DNA of 44,404 bases from an uncultured Lachnospiraceae bacterium (GCA_910585715.1 CAJUEX010000026.1:1-44404), one strand, 5' to 3'; shown: positions 1-8,829, numbered from the stretch's first letter. Translations and numbers: made by a program. The notes: generated by a model not told the origin, from the sequence alone.

Positions 1-56
1 GTATACTTTTGCCTGATAGTACGATTTTTGCCCCTATCGCCATCCTATCAGCGGCG

Positions 57-103
57 TTAAAAAACACAAAAATAGGGGTCCACCACCCACCGTGATGAAC
101 CCC
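57..103 (-). terminator. Rho-independent terminator of ppdK
   Basis: On the minus strand a 12-bp stem, GGGGTTCATCAC paired with GTGGTGGACCCC and closed with two G-U wobbles, has a 5-nt loop and is followed by a T-rich run (TATTTTTGTGTTTTTT). It lies 75 bases past the ppdK stop. The wobbles make sense only for minus-strand RNA, which matches the direction of ppdK. Confidence 0.8.
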
Positions 104-177
104 ACCAAACCTTAAAACCCTTGATTTTAAGCCATTCTTCAATACTTTCGCCTGCGAGCACCCAAATTCCTATGGCA

Positions 178-2796
178 TCAATTCAAGATTGCCGCCTGTG
201 CCGCTGCCAGCTTCGCAATCGGCACCCGATACGGAGAACAGGACACATAGCTAAGCCCCACCTTATGACAAAATTCCACCGTACTCGGGTCTCCTCCATG
301 CTCGCCACAAATACCCAGCTTAATATCCGGTCTTGTCTTTCTTCCCTTTTCAGCCGCCATCTGCACTAACTGCCCAACACCGCTTTGATCCAGCCTTGCA
401 AAAGGATCTGACTCATAAATCTTATTCTTATAATAATCTCCCAAAAACTTACCGGCATCATCTCTGGAGAATCCAAAGGTCATCTGGGTAAGGTCATTGG
501 TTCCAAAAGAGAAGAACTCCGCTTCCTCTGCTATCTCATCCGCAAGCAAAGCTGCCCTTGGGATTTCAATCATAGTTCCGATATGATATGCGATGTCGGA
601 ATTTTTCTCTTTCTTTACCGCCTCGGCAGTTTCCACCACCACATCCTTTACGAATTTCAGCTCCTTCTTTTCTCCAACAAGTGGAATCATGATTTCCGGC
701 ACGATGTCAAAGCCCTTTTCCGCTTTTACCTCAATTGCCGCTTCCATAACGGCTCTTGTCTGCATTCTGGCGATTTCCGGATAGGTCACTGCCAGACGAC
801 AGCCTCTGTGTCCCATCATAGGATTGAACTCATGAAGGGAATCGCATATTTCCTGTACCTCCTCGGAGGTCATCATCATTTCCACTGCAAGGTCGTCAAT
901 ATCATCCTGATTGGCAGGCACGAATTCATGAAGAGGCGGGTCTAAGAAACGGATGGTAACCGGTCTCCCCTCCATAACCTCATACAATGCTTTAAAATCT
1001 TTCTTCTGATAAGGTATTAAATCATTCAATGCTTTTTCTCTTGCATTGACGGTACGTGCCAAAATCATCTGGCGGATTTTGGGAATTCTGTCCGGTTCAA
1101 AGAACATGTGCTCCGTACGGCATAAACCGATTCCTTCTGCTCCATAACGGATTGCATTGGCAGCATCCTGCGGGGTGTCCGCATTGGTCCTTACTTTCAG
1201 CTTGCGGTATTTATCCGCCCATTCCATGACTCTTCCAAAATTGCCGCTTACGCTGGCTTCCACTGTTTGAATGTCGCCTTCATAAATCTTTCCGGTAGAG
1301 CCGTCCAAAGAAATATAATCGCCCTCATGGAAGGTCACCCCTCCCAGTTCAAATACCTTTTCCTCTTCATTGATGGCTATTTCGCCGCATCCCGATACGC
1401 AGCAGGTTCCCATTCCCCTTGCAACTACGGCAGCATGGCTGGTCATACCGCCCCGCACAGTAAGGATTCCTTCTGCAGCATGCATGCCTTCGATATCCTC
1501 CGGGGATGTCTCTAAACGAACCAGAACAACCCTTTCCCCTTTTTCATGAGCAGCCTTTGCCTCATCCGCAGTAAAGTAAACCTTACCTGCAGCAGCGCCC
1601 GGAGAAGCCGGCAGCGCCTGTCCGATTACTTTACCGTTTTTAAGGGCTTCCTGGTCAAAGGTAGGATGCAAAAGCTGGTCTAAGGATTTTGCATCGATAC
1701 GAAGCACTGCTTCCTCCGGTGTAATCATTCCTTCATCCACCAAGTCACAGGCAATCTGGAAAGCGGAAAGAGCCGTTCTCTTACCGTTTCTCGTCTGCAA
1801 AAAGTATAGCTTTCCGTTTTCAATGGTAAACTCCATATCCTGCATATCCCGATAATGCTTTTCCAGTCTTTCTGCAATTTCCATGAACTGCTTGTAGCAT
1901 TCCGGCAAATCTTCCTCCAGCTTGCTGATAGGCTGGGGCGTACGAATACCTGCCACCACGTCCTCGCCCTGGGCGTTGATTAAATACTCTCCGTAGATTT
2001 TCTTTTCTCCGGTGGATGGATTTCTTGTAAATGCCACGCCGGTTCCCGATGTATTTCCCATATTGCCAAATACCATGGCCTGTACATTTACAGCCGTGCC
2101 CCAGTCTCCCGGAATGTCATTCATACGTCTGTATACAATAGCTCTTTCATTATCCCAGGAACGGAATACTGCCTTTACCGCTTCCATAAGCTGTACCTTT
2201 GGCTCCTGGGGGAAGTCCGCATTCATCTTATCCCGGTAAACCTCTTTAAATTTTACGATGATTTCCTTTAAATCCTCTGCCGTCAAATCCGTATCGAATT
2301 TGGCTCCTTTTGCTTCCTTCACTTCATCCAGTATCCGTTCAAAGAAAGATTTGGGGATTTCCATAACCACATCTGAAAACATCTGGATGAATCGTCTGTA
2401 GGAATCATATGCAAACCTTTCATTGCCGGTTTTTCTGGCAAAGCCTTCCACTGCTTCGTCATTTAATCCCAGATTCAGAATGGTGTCCATCATGCCCGGC
2501 ATGGAAGCCCTTGCACCGGACCGTACGGAAACCAGAAGCGGATTTTCCGTATCGCCGAATTTCTTTCCCTGTTCCTCCTCTAAAATACGCAAGGCATCAA
2601 ATATCTGTCCCTTAATCTCTTCGCTAATTGCCTTTCCCTGCCTGTAATAGTCTGTACAGGCTTCCGTAGTAACGGTAAATCCCTGGGGAATAGGCAGTCC
2701 CAGATTAGTCATTTCTGCTAAATTGGCTCCTTTGCCTCCCAGAAGATTTCTCATGTCGGCCTTACCTTCTTTAAATAAGTAAACCCATTTTGCCAT
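178..2796 (-). CDS. ppdK: Pyruvate, phosphate dikinase
   Basis: This 872-residue protein interconverts pyruvate, ATP and phosphate with PEP, AMP and pyrophosphate; anaerobic clostridia use it in PPi-linked glycolysis or gluconeogenesis. The N-terminal ATP-grasp domain begins MAKWVYLFKEG with the GGKGANLAEM loop. The central swivelling domain carries GGMTSHAAVVARGMGT, whose His is the phosphorylated residue. The C-terminal TIM barrel has GTNDLTQMTFGFSRDD and CGEHGGDP with the catalytic Cys. Length is normal for the family. The start is the ATG at 2796 because a GGAGG site sits just upstream; an in-frame extension to 2913 has no such site and would run over the promoter. It is a single-gene unit with its own terminator. 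Confidence 0.97.
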   Translation of the reverse strand: MAKWVYLFKEGKADMRNLLGGKGANLAEMTNLGLPIPQGFTVTTEACTDYYRQGKAISEEIKGQIFDALRILEEEQGKKFGDTENPLLVSVRSGARASMPGMMDTILNLGLNDEAVEGFARKTGNERFAYDSYRRFIQMFSDVVMEIPKSFFERILDEVKEAKGAKFDTDLTAEDLKEIIVKFKEVYRDKMNADFPQEPKVQLMEAVKAVFRSWDNERAIVYRRMNDIPGDWGTAVNVQAMVFGNMGNTSGTGVAFTRNPSTGEKKIYGEYLINAQGEDVVAGIRTPQPISKLEEDLPECYKQFMEIAERLEKHYRDMQDMEFTIENGKLYFLQTRNGKRTALSAFQIACDLVDEGMITPEEAVLRIDAKSLDQLLHPTFDQEALKNGKVIGQALPASPGAAAGKVYFTADEAKAAHEKGERVVLVRLETSPEDIEGMHAAEGILTVRGGMTSHAAVVARGMGTCCVSGCGEIAINEEEKVFELGGVTFHEGDYISLDGSTGKIYEGDIQTVEASVSGNFGRVMEWADKYRKLKVRTNADTPQDAANAIRYGAEGIGLCRTEHMFFEPDRIPKIRQMILARTVNAREKALNDLIPYQKKDFKALYEVMEGRPVTIRFLDPPLHEFVPANQDDIDDLAVEMMMTSEEVQEICDSLHEFNPMMGHRGCRLAVTYPEIARMQTRAVMEAAIEVKAEKGFDIVPEIMIPLVGEKKELKFVKDVVVETAEAVKKEKNSDIAYHIGTMIEIPRAALLADEIAEEAEFFSFGTNDLTQMTFGFSRDDAGKFLGDYYKNKIYESDPFARLDQSGVGQLVQMAAEKGRKTRPDIKLGICGEHGGDPSTVEFCHKVGLSYVSCSPYRVPIAKLAAAQAAILN

Positions 2797-2843
2797 ACGT
2801 TTTTGTCCTCCTTTGAACTCATTTTCGTACTTGGTCTTTTTCT

Positions 2844-2874
2844 GCCATGAGCCTGTTTTTAAGCGGCCCATGGC
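2844..2874 (-). promoter_or_regulatory. 5' leader hairpin of ppdK
   Basis: The leader between the likely promoter and the ppdK ribosome site holds an interrupted inverted repeat (GCCATG, one base, GCC, then GGC, one base, CATGGC around an A-rich loop). It could stabilise or regulate the messenger. There is no T tract, so it is not a normal terminator. No known riboswitch class is recognised. Confidence 0.4.
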
Positions 2875-2884
2875 TGTCCTATAT

Positions 2885-2912
2885 AGTATACCATATATTT
2901 CCTGTGATATCA
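2885..2912 (-). promoter_or_regulatory. Probable ppdK promoter (-10 TATACT)
   Basis: Minus-strand TATACT at 2885-2890 lies about 90 bases upstream of the ATG. The -35 is poor (TGATAT-like at a spacing of about 17), so this assignment is tentative. Confidence 0.35.
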
Positions 2913-2997
2913 TTAGTTTTTTCTGATAACTTTCATATTTTTTTGCGTCTTTTCTGAAAAATAGTAAAAAAACGCTGTTTGCCGGCTTCCTTTTTCT

Positions 2998-4161
2998 TTA
3001 AAGCCAGAATTTTACCAATACTTTCCATATATAATCCTTAAATACCGCTTCTTTCACAGAAGCTCCATACAAAATATCCACGGAACCGATTTTTGTCCCA
3101 TCCAGCATATATACGGCTTCTCCTGCCTTCTGTCCCTCTTCCACCGGCGCACTGCCTGTTTCCGCCACTTTTATTTCCTTGGTGACCTGGGACAGATTCT
3201 TTCCGGTTACATCCAGATACTGAAAGGCTCCCCCATATACCAAAGGCACGCTTTCCTCTACTCCTCCCTCTATCCGCTGGTCATTTAAGCTGTCTTTATT
3301 TTCATCCTTATAAACATTGCTTACGGAAAATCCATAACTTAACAGGCTTGCCGCCTCGGAAAACCGTGCCTTCCCATCCGGTGCCTTCATAATAACGGCA
3401 ATCAGGTCAATATCATTTTTTCTGGCCGTTGCTGACAGACAGTACTTGGCTACGCTGGTAGAGCCGGTCTTTAATCCGGTTGTATATTCATATTGCTTTA
3501 AAAGCTTATTAGTGCTGGACAACGTAAAGGGAGTGCTGCCCTTTGCCGTTACATGAACAATATCCTCCATCCAGATTTTCGTATAATTATATATGTCAGG
3601 ATGCTTTACAATCAACTCCCTCGACATAAGCGCCACATCCTTTGCCGTTGTCATATGCCCGTCTGAATCAGTAAGCCCGCAGCAGTCCTCAAAAGTGGTT
3701 TGGTCCATGCCAAGCTCCTTTGCCCGCTTGTTCATTTTCTTTACAAATTCTTCCTCGCTTCCCGCTATGTACTCCGCCATGGCAACTGCCGCATCATTTC
3801 CGCTGGCAACTGCAATACATTTAATCAGTGTGTCAACTGTCTGTACCTCCCCTTCCTCCAAAAACACCTGGGAGCCCCCCATGGATTTGGCATAGGCGCT
3901 GGTAGTCACTTCATCGCTCAGTCTTATCTTTCCTTCCTCTAAGGCCTCAAAAATCAAAAGCAATGTCATGATTTTGGTAATGCTTGCCGGATGAAGCCTT
4001 TCTTCCGCATTTTTTTCATAAATTACCTGTCCTGTGGAGGCTTCCATCAAAATAGCCGATGGTGCGGAAATATTTAAGGAAACCTCTTCTGCCGATACAA
4101 CGGCTCCAAAATGACAGAATATGATAATGGGTGCCAGTAATGCTGCTGCAATTTTCTTCAT
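2998..4161 (-). CDS. dacF: D-alanyl-D-alanine carboxypeptidase, PBP5 family
   Basis: This 387-residue exported serine peptidase trims the terminal D-Ala from peptidoglycan stem peptides. It begins with a signal peptide (about residues 1-24, ending near VVSAEE). All three active-site motifs of the family are visible: SITK (catalytic Ser, general-base Lys), SGN in ASGNDAAVAMAE, and KTGS in GLKTGSTSVAK. A C-terminal PBP5_C-like beta domain follows (about residues 285-365), then a hydrophobic or amphipathic tail (YIWKVLVKFWL) of the kind that anchors these proteins to the membrane. It is separated from the upstream liv/kinase transcript by a terminator. The symbol dacF is by family; dacA/dacB paralogues cannot be excluded. 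Confidence 0.92.
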   Translation of the reverse strand: MKKIAAALLAPIIIFCHFGAVVSAEEVSLNISAPSAILMEASTGQVIYEKNAEERLHPASITKIMTLLLIFEALEEGKIRLSDEVTTSAYAKSMGGSQVFLEEGEVQTVDTLIKCIAVASGNDAAVAMAEYIAGSEEEFVKKMNKRAKELGMDQTTFEDCCGLTDSDGHMTTAKDVALMSRELIVKHPDIYNYTKIWMEDIVHVTAKGSTPFTLSSTNKLLKQYEYTTGLKTGSTSVAKYCLSATARKNDIDLIAVIMKAPDGKARFSEAASLLSYGFSVSNVYKDENKDSLNDQRIEGGVEESVPLVYGGAFQYLDVTGKNLSQVTKEIKVAETGSAPVEEGQKAGEAVYMLDGTKIGSVDILYGASVKEAVFKDYIWKVLVKFWL

Positions 4162-4200
4162 GCCGCTTCTCTTCCATTCTCTTCTGGATTATTACTATCA

Positions 4201-4235
4201 TAATAAAAAAAGCAGGAAAATATTCCTGCTTTTTC
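4201..4235 (-). terminator. Rho-independent terminator after the liv/kinase operon
   Basis: The stem AAAAAGCAGG/CCTGCTTTTT with an AT-rich loop runs into a T7 tract on the minus strand. It lies between fold-back element A and dacF. Its flank contains a tandem 11-bp repeat (CTAAAATCCG at 4235-4244 and 4246-4255). Confidence 0.8.
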
Positions 4236-4270
4236 TAAAATCCGTCTAAAATCCGGGAGCGTTTGCTCCA

Positions 4271-4481
4271 TTTGCCCGTTTGGAAAAGCTGCCCAGACAG
4301 ACCACAGAGCCACGGGGCATATAGTAGTCTCTCCGGACCTTTGCAAAGTCGCCGGTCCTTATGCGCCGTATTTTGGCGCATTAGTACCGCTGCGTCTTTG
4401 TAGAGCGGGAGCGTGTCCGGAAGACTACTATATGCCCCGTGGCTCTGTGGTCTGTCCGGGCAGCTTTTCCAAACGGGCAAA
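4271..4481 (-). repeat. Fold-back element A, core type 1
   Basis: Arms at 4271-4330 and 4422-4481 (60 bp) pair with one mismatch, an A-C on the plus strand that becomes a G-U pair in minus-strand RNA. The centre on the minus strand holds CACGCTCCCGCTCT, then AAAGACGCAG, then a hairpin CGGTACTAATGCGCC with loop AAAATAC and GGCGCATAAGGACCG. Elements B and E share this centre but have different arms. It begins six bases after the kinase stop codon. CTAAAATCCGGGA (4246-4258) and CTAAAACTCGGGA (4488-4500, covering the kinase stop) form an imperfect direct repeat around it. Short open frames inside are by-products of the palindrome. Confidence 0.9.
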
Positions 4482-4487
4482 CTACTA

Positions 4488-5114
4488 CTAAAACTCGGGA
4501 AATCGAATTTTCATATAGCTTTTGATTTCTTTGATGCAGCCCTCAAAACCCAGCTTGGAGCTGTCTAAGCACAAATCGTAATTTCTGGCATCATTCCATT
4601 CATGTCCTGTATAGTACTTATAATAATCCGCCCTCTGCTTATCGGTTTTTGCAATATACTTTTCCACTTCCTTATCCGGAAGTCCAATCCTTTCTTTTGC
4701 CTTTTCCATGCTGAACTTTTTATCCGCATGGACAAATACGGAAATTACATACTTATAATCCTTTAACACGAAATCCGCACATCTTCCGATAATCACACAG
4801 GATTCTGTATCTGCCAGCTCCCTGATGACCTTTGCCTGATAATTAAAAAGATTATCGTATGAGGAAAAATCCTCGCTGTCCGGAGGAATCAGCTGTCCTT
4901 CATAGACGTTTCGGATAATCCTTTTTAACGGACTGTTTTTCAGCCTTTCATCCGCTTCTCCGAAAAGCCCTTCCGAGATTCCGCTTTCATCGGAAGCCAT
5001 CCGGATGATTTCCCTGTCATAGCAGTTGATTCCAAGTTCCCTTGCCAACTGCTGTCCAATGGTCCTTCCGCCACTTCCATAATGCCTTGCAATAGTAATC
5101 ACATAATTTTCCAT
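4488..5114 (-). CDS. Cytidylate kinase-like family protein
   Basis: A 208-residue P-loop NTPase of the Cytidylate_kin2 type. The start MENYVITIARHYGSGGRTIG contains a glycine-rich nucleotide loop (GSGGRTIG), followed by the ELGINCYDREII segment and a VIIGRCADFVL core strand. It is shorter and more divergent than true Cmk, so its substrate is unknown. It starts 15 bases downstream of livF on the same strand with a G-rich ribosome site, so it is probably co-transcribed with livHMGF. Fold-back element A and a terminator follow directly. Confidence 0.8.
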   Translation of the reverse strand: MENYVITIARHYGSGGRTIGQQLARELGINCYDREIIRMASDESGISEGLFGEADERLKNSPLKRIIRNVYEGQLIPPDSEDFSSYDNLFNYQAKVIRELADTESCVIIGRCADFVLKDYKYVISVFVHADKKFSMEKAKERIGLPDKEVEKYIAKTDKQRADYYKYYTGHEWNDARNYDLCLDSSKLGFEGCIKEIKSYMKIRFPEF

Positions 5115-5129
5115 GGAAATCCCCCCTGT

Positions 5130-5840
5130 CTATTCGCCTAAATATGCCTTTTTCACGGCATCATCGTTTTTCAGCTCATCTGCTTTTCCGGAAAGCACGA
5201 TTTTCCCTGTTTCCAGCACGTATGCCCTGTCTGCAATGTCTAAAGCCTTTTTTGCATTTTGCTCTACCAGTAAAACCGTTGTCCCGGTTGCGCTGACTTC
5301 CTTTATAATATCAAATATTTCATTTACAAAGATAGGCGAAAGTCCCATGGATGGCTCATCCATTAAAATAATGGAAGGATGACTCATAAGCGCCCGTCCC
5401 ATGGCAAGCATCTGCTGCTCACCGCCGCTCAAGGTTCCTGCCGGCTGAGTCTTTCTTTCCTCCAGTCTTGGGAAACGGGAGTATACCATATCCAGAGACT
5501 CCCTGATTTCCTGCTTATCCTTTCTTGTATATGCTCCCATCAGCAGGTTCTCATACACGCTGAGCTGGGCAAATACCCGCCTTCCCTCCGGCACATGTGC
5601 CATGCCAAGGGAAACGATTTTATGACCGGGCATTCTGGTAATATCCTTTCCCTCAAAATGAATACTTCCGCTGCTGGCCTGCAAAAGCCCGGAAACCGTA
5701 TGGAGTATGGTGGTTTTCCCGGCGCCGTTTGCGCCAATCAAAGCTACTACTTCGCCTTTATTTACTTCAAAATCTATGCCCTTAATGGCCTGTATCATTC
5801 CATAATGAACCTGCAGACCCTTCACTTCCAACATTGCCAT
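5130..5840 (-). CDS. livF: Branched-chain amino acid ABC transporter ATP-binding protein LivF
   Basis: A 236-residue cytoplasmic ATPase, the second of the two that power branched-chain (or related) amino acid uptake. Walker A is GANGAGKT, the signature is LSGGEQQ, Walker B is IILMDEP, and the H-loop region carries the LivF-type substitution VLLVEQNA. It lies 12 bases downstream of livG in the operon livH-livM-livG-livF-kinase. Confidence 0.95.
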   Translation of the reverse strand: MAMLEVKGLQVHYGMIQAIKGIDFEVNKGEVVALIGANGAGKTTILHTVSGLLQASSGSIHFEGKDITRMPGHKIVSLGMAHVPEGRRVFAQLSVYENLLMGAYTRKDKQEIRESLDMVYSRFPRLEERKTQPAGTLSGGEQQMLAMGRALMSHPSIILMDEPSMGLSPIFVNEIFDIIKEVSATGTTVLLVEQNAKKALDIADRAYVLETGKIVLSGKADELKNDDAVKKAYLGE

Positions 5841-5852
5841 AACAGCCGCCTC

Positions 5853-6611
5853 CTATTCACCCAAATATGCAGTAATAACTGCCTTGTTATTCAGTACCTC
5901 ACTGGTCTTTCCCTCTGCAAGCACCTCGCCGAAATTTAAAACGGTCAGCTTCTCACAAATACCGGATACAAGCTTCATGTCATGTTCAATTAAAAGAATG
6001 GTCATATGAAAATGCTTTCTTACAAAGCTAATGGTGTCCATAAGCTCCTTTGTTTCATTTGGGTTCATTCCCGCAGCCGGCTCATCCAAAAGAAGCAGCT
6101 TCGGATTGGTTGCCAGCGCCCTTGCGATTTCCAGCTTTCTCTGCTTACCATAAGGCAGGTTTGCCGCAAGAAACTCTGCTTCCTCTTCTAAGGAAAAGAC
6201 CTTTAAAAGCTCCATGGCCTTTTGATTCATTTCCTTTTCCACCTTAAAATACCTTGGCAGCCTGAATATGCCCTCAATGGTGGAATAATGATACTGATTG
6301 TGGAGCCCTGCCTTCACATTGTCCAGCACGCTCATATCTTTAAACAGGCGGATATTCTGAAAAGTTCTTGCAATACCCGCTTTGTTAATTTCAATATTGT
6401 TCTTTCCGGTAATATTTTTCCCGTCCAGAAAAACAGAGCCTTCATCCGGCTTATACACACCGGTGAGAAGATTGAACACTGTTGTCTTTCCCGCACCGTT
6501 TGGTCCAATCAGCCCGTAAAGCTGTCCTTTTTCTATTTCGATGTTAAAATTGTTGACTGCCCGCAATCCTCCGAAGGAAATACCTAAATTCTTTACCTCT
6601 AAAAGCGCCAT
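5853..6611 (-). CDS. livG: Branched-chain amino acid ABC transporter ATP-binding protein LivG
   Basis: A 252-residue ATPase with Walker A GPNGAGKT, the LivG-type signature LPYGKQRKLEIARAL (instead of LSGGQ), Walker B LLLLDEP followed by AAGMNPNET, and the H-loop LIEHDMKLV. These details separate it from livF next door. It starts three bases after livM ends. Confidence 0.95.
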   Translation of the reverse strand: MALLEVKNLGISFGGLRAVNNFNIEIEKGQLYGLIGPNGAGKTTVFNLLTGVYKPDEGSVFLDGKNITGKNNIEINKAGIARTFQNIRLFKDMSVLDNVKAGLHNQYHYSTIEGIFRLPRYFKVEKEMNQKAMELLKVFSLEEEAEFLAANLPYGKQRKLEIARALATNPKLLLLDEPAAGMNPNETKELMDTISFVRKHFHMTILLIEHDMKLVSGICEKLTVLNFGEVLAEGKTSEVLNNKAVITAYLGE

Positions 6612-6614
6612 TTC

Positions 6615-7682
6615 CTAAACCTCCTCCTGAGTCTTTTTCCGCCTGCTGAATTTCCCTGTAATGGTTTCCCGAAACTCCCTTGCCTTTGGACTCCAGTTAA
6701 ATAACATCATAGCAATCAGAACTACCGCATAAATAAGCATACGATAATCATTCAGTCCTCTTAACAGCTCCGGAAGCAGCGTCAGAATCACAGCCGCAAT
6801 AACAGAGCCCCGAATGCTTCCAATGCCCCCAAGCACCACAAATACCAGAATCATAATAGACATATTATAACCGAAATTTTTCGGAAGCGCCGTTAAGGTG
6901 GAAAGATTGTGTGCATAAAGCACCCCTGCCACTCCCGCTAAGGAAGCGGAAACAGAAAAAGCCAAAAGCTTATATTTTGTAATATTAATTCCCAAAGATT
7001 CCGCCGCAATCCGGTTATCCCTGATTGCCATAACCGCCCGGCCCGTTCTGGAATTTATCAGATTCGTAATAATAAATATGGTAATTAAAACAAGCACAAT
7101 GCCGATTACAAAGCTGGAATCATTTGGAGTTCCCGTAATGCCCTGAGCGCCTTTTATCAAAACCTCTCCATCCGGCTCCATATTCAGTGACATCGTATCC
7201 TTCATGGAAAAATGGAAGCCGTTGCTGTCCCTGCCCAAATAAATAACATTCACAAGGTTTTTAATAATCTCCCCAAATGCCAGCGTTACAATGGCAAGAT
7301 AATCTCCCTTTAACCGAAGCACCGGAATCCCAATGATAATGCCAAATACTGCCGCAACAGCCGCCCCTATCAAAATAGCAAGGAAAAACCGGAAACCGCT
7401 ATTTGGAATAGCAGTCTGGGTACATTTGCTGAACAAAGCGCTGGCAAAGGCTCCCACACACATAAATCCCGCATGGCCTAAGCTCAGCTCCCCTAATATG
7501 CCTACTGTCAGATTTAAAGAAACAGCTAAAATCACATACGTACATAAAGGAACCAACAGCCCCTGCATAAGGCTGGACACCTTTCCCGTGCTTAACAGAA
7601 TCTGCACAAGAATAAATGCAGCTACCACAATTCCGTATGTGATAAAATTACCTTTTGTCTGCTTACTCAGTTTATTTTTCAT
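6615..7682 (-). CDS. livM: Branched-chain amino acid ABC transporter permease LivM
   Basis: A 355-residue inner-membrane permease with about nine hydrophobic segments. The LivM hallmarks are visible: LAVSLNLTVGILGELSLGHA, then GDYLAIVTLAFGEI and the cytoplasmic EAA-like loop AIRDNRIAAESLGINI. The basic tail (TGKFSRRKKTQEEV) is cytoplasmic. It pairs with LivH to form the channel and lies two bases from it. Confidence 0.95.
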   Translation of the reverse strand: MKNKLSKQTKGNFITYGIVVAAFILVQILLSTGKVSSLMQGLLVPLCTYVILAVSLNLTVGILGELSLGHAGFMCVGAFASALFSKCTQTAIPNSGFRFFLAILIGAAVAAVFGIIIGIPVLRLKGDYLAIVTLAFGEIIKNLVNVIYLGRDSNGFHFSMKDTMSLNMEPDGEVLIKGAQGITGTPNDSSFVIGIVLVLITIFIITNLINSRTGRAVMAIRDNRIAAESLGINITKYKLLAFSVSASLAGVAGVLYAHNLSTLTALPKNFGYNMSIMILVFVVLGGIGSIRGSVIAAVILTLLPELLRGLNDYRMLIYAVVLIAMMLFNWSPKAREFRETITGKFSRRKKTQEEV

Positions 7683-7684
7683 TC

Positions 7685-8566
7685 CTACACCTTCTCCCTG
7701 ATATTCTTACCAAGAATTCCTGTGGGCCTTACAAGAAGCACCACAATCAACACACCAAATACAATGGCATCTGCCATCTGGGATGAAATATACGCCTTGC
7801 TCAAGTTCTCAATGATGCCAAGCAGGATTCCTCCGATAAAAGCTCCCGGAACCGAGCCGATTCCTCCAAATACCGCAGCCACAAATGCCTTAATGCCCGG
7901 CATGGAGCCTGTATATGGAGTCAGCGTAGGATATGCGGAACAGAGAAGCACTCCTGCCACAGCCGCCAAAGCAGAACCAATTGCAAAAGTCAAAGCAATC
8001 GTACCATTCACATTAATTCCCATAAGCTGCGCCGCCCCTTTATCCTCCGATACCGCCATCATAGCCCTGCCCGCCTTGGATTTATTAATAAACAAAGTCA
8101 ACGCAATCATAATCACAATACAGGTTAATATAGTCACTATAGTTTCTCCCGAAATAGTAAGGGCTCCGCCCGCCAATACCACTGCCGGAACCTTCACCAT
8201 GGAAGTAAATGCCTTTGGAGCTGCCCCAAACAATAAAAGAGCTATATTCTGAAGCAAGTAGCTGACGCCAATTGCAGTAATCAGCACTGCCAGAGGAGAA
8301 GCCATACGAAGCGGCTTATAAGCAATCTTTTCTATCACTACGCCAAGCACCGTGCAGACCACCATGGAAATAAGCACTGCCAGTACAGGCGGCAGTCCCA
8401 TGCCGCTTACAGCAAAGAATGCCACATATCCTCCAATCATAATAACGTCCCCATGGGCAAAGTTCAACATCTTTGCAATTCCATAAACCATTGTATAGCC
8501 AAGGGCAATGATGGCATATACACTGCCGAGACTGATTCCGTTTACTAAATATGATACAAAACTCAT
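7685..8566 (-). CDS. livH: Branched-chain amino acid ABC transporter permease LivH
   Basis: A 293-residue permease and the first gene of livHMGF. It shows the LivH signature GSVYAIIALGYTMVYGIAKMLNFAHGD at the N terminus (quoted in part: ALGYTMVYGI and LNFAHGD) and the EAA-like loop AVSEDKGAAQLMGINV. About eight membrane segments are seen. A GAAAGGTG ribosome site precedes the ATG. The binding-protein gene livJ is not adjacent but 2.9 kb upstream, beyond a cassette on the opposite strand. Confidence 0.95.
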   Translation of the reverse strand: MSFVSYLVNGISLGSVYAIIALGYTMVYGIAKMLNFAHGDVIMIGGYVAFFAVSGMGLPPVLAVLISMVVCTVLGVVIEKIAYKPLRMASPLAVLITAIGVSYLLQNIALLLFGAAPKAFTSMVKVPAVVLAGGALTISGETIVTILTCIVIMIALTLFINKSKAGRAMMAVSEDKGAAQLMGINVNGTIALTFAIGSALAAVAGVLLCSAYPTLTPYTGSMPGIKAFVAAVFGGIGSVPGAFIGGILLGIIENLSKAYISSQMADAIVFGVLIVVLLVRPTGILGKNIREKV

Positions 8567-8605
8567 TTGGAAACACCTTTCTTTCTAAAGTCTGTTACTC
8601 GTGAC

Positions 8606-8640
8606 AGTATAACACATATTTTACACTTTTTCCATAAAAT
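8606..8640 (-). promoter_or_regulatory. Probable extended -10 promoter of livHMGF
   Basis: Minus-strand TGTTATACT (8606-8614) is an extended -10 about 40 bases upstream of the livH ATG. No good -35 is visible at 17 bases. This would let livHMGF be expressed although it is cut off from livJ. Confidence 0.5.
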
Positions 8641-8659
8641 ATTTGATTGAAGGCTTGTT

Positions 8660-8829
8660 GGGGGGGGATTGGGGGAGGGGACGCAGGGGCTGGCAGGTGA
8701 TAGAGCAGTCTTATGGGCACGCTCTCGCTCTATGAAAACGCAGCGGTACTAATGCACCAAAGTACGGTGCATAAGGACCGGCGTTTTCATAAGACCCATA
8801 AGACTGCTCTATCACCTGCCAGCCCCTGC
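8660..8829 (+). repeat. Fold-back element B, core type 1, with G-quadruplex-like 5' flank
   Basis: Arms at 8683-8717 and 8795-8829 are a perfect 35-bp inverted repeat. Between them lie CACGCTCTCGCTCT, a second stem (TATGAAAACGC with GCGTTTTCATA) and the hairpin CGGTACTAATGCACC, loop AAAGTAC, GGTGCATAAGGACCG. Relative to element A, a G-C pair in the hairpin has become A-T on both sides. Four G runs (8660-8667, 8671-8675, 8677-8680, 8686-8689) precede it, and a matching G8 run follows at 8867-8874. An outer inverted repeat AGGCTTGT/ACAAGCCT lies at 8651-8658 and 8854-8861. Both neighbouring genes point away from it, so it is not acting as a terminator for them. Confidence 0.9.

Noticed and set aside
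583..945. Plus-strand frames opposite ppdK, alaS, M16 peptidase and others
   Set aside because: They are antisense shadows of strongly supported genes with no ribosome sites or homology.
4235..4480. Open frame of about 80 codons across element A
   Set aside because: It lies wholly in the palindrome, has no ribosome site and encodes no recognisable protein; similar frames in B, D, E and F are rejected for the same reason.
8683..8829. Element B as a transcription terminator
   Set aside because: Both neighbouring genes start on either side and point away, so no gene reads into it, and there is no T tract.
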